In this document: positions 62,210 to 64,000 of the stretch, one piece after another
Numbering within the stretch: position 1 is the first letter of the stretch
Layout: every line of letters begins with the position of its first letter
Source: Anthonomus grandis grandis
Taxonomy: Eukaryota > Arthropoda > Insecta > Coleoptera > Curculionidae
NCBI RefSeq assembly: GCF_022605725.1
Contig: NC_065554.1
Coordinates: 3,739,100 to 3,803,099, forward strand
DNA: 64,000 nucleotides
Direction of reading: 5' to 3'
Position numbers and translations under genes: made by a program
The notes under the pieces: generated by a model
The model's input: only the letters and a program-made list of their open reading frames with translations
Told to the model about the DNA's origin: nothing
Database searches by the model: none

Positions 62210-64000
62210 AAACTAATCCCACCACAATTCGTCGCATTCTGGGACAATGTACAATCCTCGTTTGGACATTTTCTTGGGAGGGCTAATGGCACCAATTACG
62301 TTGTCCCACGAATACCATATTTCGTTACGTCTTTCTGGCCATTTCCAAAACTTTATCGATCTGGCCATAGCATTGATCATCGCTCCATCGTTTTCTATTG
62401 CTGTTATCACTCCAGGATAAACATGATCTTCAGAGGAAAATAAAACGTACTCACCAACAACTTTTTTAACATCATCTAATTCAGAGTTTTTGACTTTTTC
62501 GACAATATTTGTTCCAAGAGAACCTGAGACGAGTTTTTCACTAAATTCTTTTTATTCTTCCATCTCTTGCATCTCATTTATTTCATCATCTGATGAATCC
62601 CTGCCTAGTGGAAAGTGGTCGTCCAAAACAATGTCCTCCTCTGAATCATCTACGATGTCTGGTTCAACAGCTTGAAAAGGTGTGGATGTAGATGCTCCAG
62701 TTAGATCTGTTAAACTAATTTCAGAATGTGAAATACTGTATCCTGCTGAAACCGTTATTTTCTTCTTCCTACGTGGCTTAAACTGTGTGGCTTCCTGTCT
62801 TTTATCTTCTAAATACTTAATGAAAGTGTTTTCGATATCCGACGAACTTGATTTATTTGTGTCGCTAGCAGTTGTCATATTAGATTGCTTAGTTATTGTT
62901 AACCGCTCCAAGAGCGGTGTTACATCGCAAGGGACGATACCGCATTTCCTAAATCCCGACTTTAATATCTCAGCGCTATTCTTTTGAACTTTTTCCATTA
63001 ATGATCGTAAAAGCATTGGAAAATGCTATTTCTCAAGTACATTTGATCTACTCCCTTCCTGAGTTTCCTTATATTGAGATAAAATGTCTCTCCAGGCTCT
63101 TTTAATGGGGGCAAATAACGCGGCATCTAGCGGTTGTTTAACATGGGTGCTGTTCGGAGGCAAACACAAAATCAATGTCGTGTCTTCGACATAAATCGAG
63201 GACTTCATCATTAATATGAGAAGACAAATTGTCTCCTAAAACGACCTTCTTTCCCTGAATTTTTTTAAGCCTGGGCAATAGGAGAGTGCTGAACCAATTT
63301 GCAAATGTCTGTGATTCGAACCAACCAGATGCAGTATTTGCATAACGCGTACTAGAGGGACCATTCTCAGTCCAGGTGTCCCACAAATGCTTGGATTTGT
63401 ACACCACATAAGGAGGTAGAAGCTCACCAGATGCATTTTCACAAATCGTAAGAGAAATGCTACTCTTTGAGGCATTAAGAATTCTTTCGGAATACTTAAC
63501 ACCACGTTTAGTTAATATCTTTTTTTGACCGGGGTCATCGGTTAAGTTTGTCTCGTCATAATTAAAAATAGCATGCGGCTCTACACCAGTTAATGTTTTA
63601 GATTTTCTATGTATTCAGTCATTTGGTTTGCATTGAGTGCTGCTCTACTTCTTTTTATGTTCGAGGCTATCCTTGCAGTAAGGTCCTTATGACGAGTTAA
63701 AAATTATTTGACCCAATCGATACCTGGAGTATTATCCCTAAAACGAGTAATTTTTTTTCCTTTGCGATTTAAATAGCTCTTGATTATTTGTCGCAATTCC
63801 ATTCCAGTAACAGGAAAACCAGAATCACTAAGGCTATGAATGCATTGTACGAAACATCTTTCCTCTAAGAGAAAATTGATGGGTATCCAGGTTTTCTAGC
63901 TTGTGTTCTTTTTAATTTGTAAAAAATAGTTCTCCTTGGAATGTTAAAGGATTCAGCGGCAACTCTTGTGCTCATGCCATCTTGTATTGCTGACAAACAT
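62210..64000 (-). pseudogene. pogo-like transposase 2 (HTH-psq, CENP-B HTH, DDE_1), partial
   Basis: The minus strand shows the psq HTH (AIQDGMSTRVAAESFNIPRR near 63930-63990), the CENP-B-like HTH (FVQCIHSLSDSGFPVTGMEL, then NTPGIDWVK), the core with VVLGDNLSSHINDEVL (Asp 2) and CLPPNSTHVKQPLDAALFAP (third acidic LD), KSGFRKCGIVP and a long acidic tail. The tail ends with a terminal domain GEYVLFSSEDHVYPG and IWYSWDNVIGAISPPKK. Frameshifts at about 63010, 63140-63210, 63240-63410 and 63500-63860 break it. The N-terminal start is outside. Confidence 0.8.

Larger units (their letters stand above)
61470..64000 (-). mobile_element. pogo-family element 2, 5' end beyond the window
   Basis: A minus-strand pogo-like transposase gene (62210-64000) is followed by an AT-rich end in which the motif CTTTGCACCA occurs four times (61486, 61957 inverted, 61985, 62064), probably subterminal binding sites. 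The left end lies near 61476-61480. A 284 bp insertion sits at 61522-61805. Confidence 0.75.

Overview
The window reads as animal, most likely insect, nuclear DNA. It is AT-rich and has no bacterial gene organisation. Almost all of it is nested transposable elements, among them Tc1/mariner, pogo, PIF/Harbinger, BEL/Pao, Penelope and non-LTR retrotransposons. Seven short, phase-compatible, spliced exons of one host gene lie between them. The order and genus cannot be fixed from the sequence alone.

Host gene: seven + strand exons (6161-6279, 20024-20175, 36201-36366, 56995-57149, 57212-57303, 57353-57572, 57643-57821) join in frame across every intron. They encode part of an aldehyde dehydrogenase that resembles ALDH16A1. 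The gene starts before the recovered part and runs on beyond it. Its first three introns are about 13.7, 16.0 and 20.6 kb and are filled with transposons. The ALDH motifs that carry the catalytic Glu and Cys are absent, so this domain looks like a pseudoenzyme.

1-6160: a non-LTR retrotransposon (minus), a second RT scrap, a Penelope-like element (PLE-1) and a two-exon transposon gene of the DUF7869-like kind, cut off where PLE-1 begins. Intron 1 (6280-20023): a complete DUF7869-like DNA transposon with terminal inverted repeats (7127-9870), a 5'-truncated LINE, a mariner carrying a LINE with ORF1 and ORF2, and a nearly complete pogo element. Intron 2 (20176-36200): a mariner split by a 4.7 kb LINE whose ORF2 has only two stops, a LINE inside a LINE, and a mariner split by an unusual element that encodes a PIN/XPG-like protein (33145-35068). 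Intron 3 (36367-56994): a solo PLE end, a Tc1 remnant holding a mariner whose transposase has an intron, a PLE with inverted terminal repeats and a 13 bp target duplication (PLE-2), a LINE 3' end, a Harbinger scrap, and a BEL/Pao retroelement with an envelope-like ORF and both LTRs (46898-55507) sitting inside another mariner. After the last exon come a second Harbinger scrap, an IS630/Tc1-like element with an inverted duplication of its 5' end, a LINE 3' end, and a second pogo element holding a 284 bp insertion with a hammerhead-like motif.

The strongest leads are these. Five hammerhead-ribozyme-like cores in PLE termini share one extra nucleotide. Two diverged PLEs carry a tRNA-like A-box/B-box module at the same place. 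The PIN/XPG-like element has a 3 bp target duplication. The DUF7869-like gene is carried by a defined transposon. In the BEL element, a candidate env splice acceptor coincides with the pol stop codon. All calls come from reading the sequence; no database search was possible.
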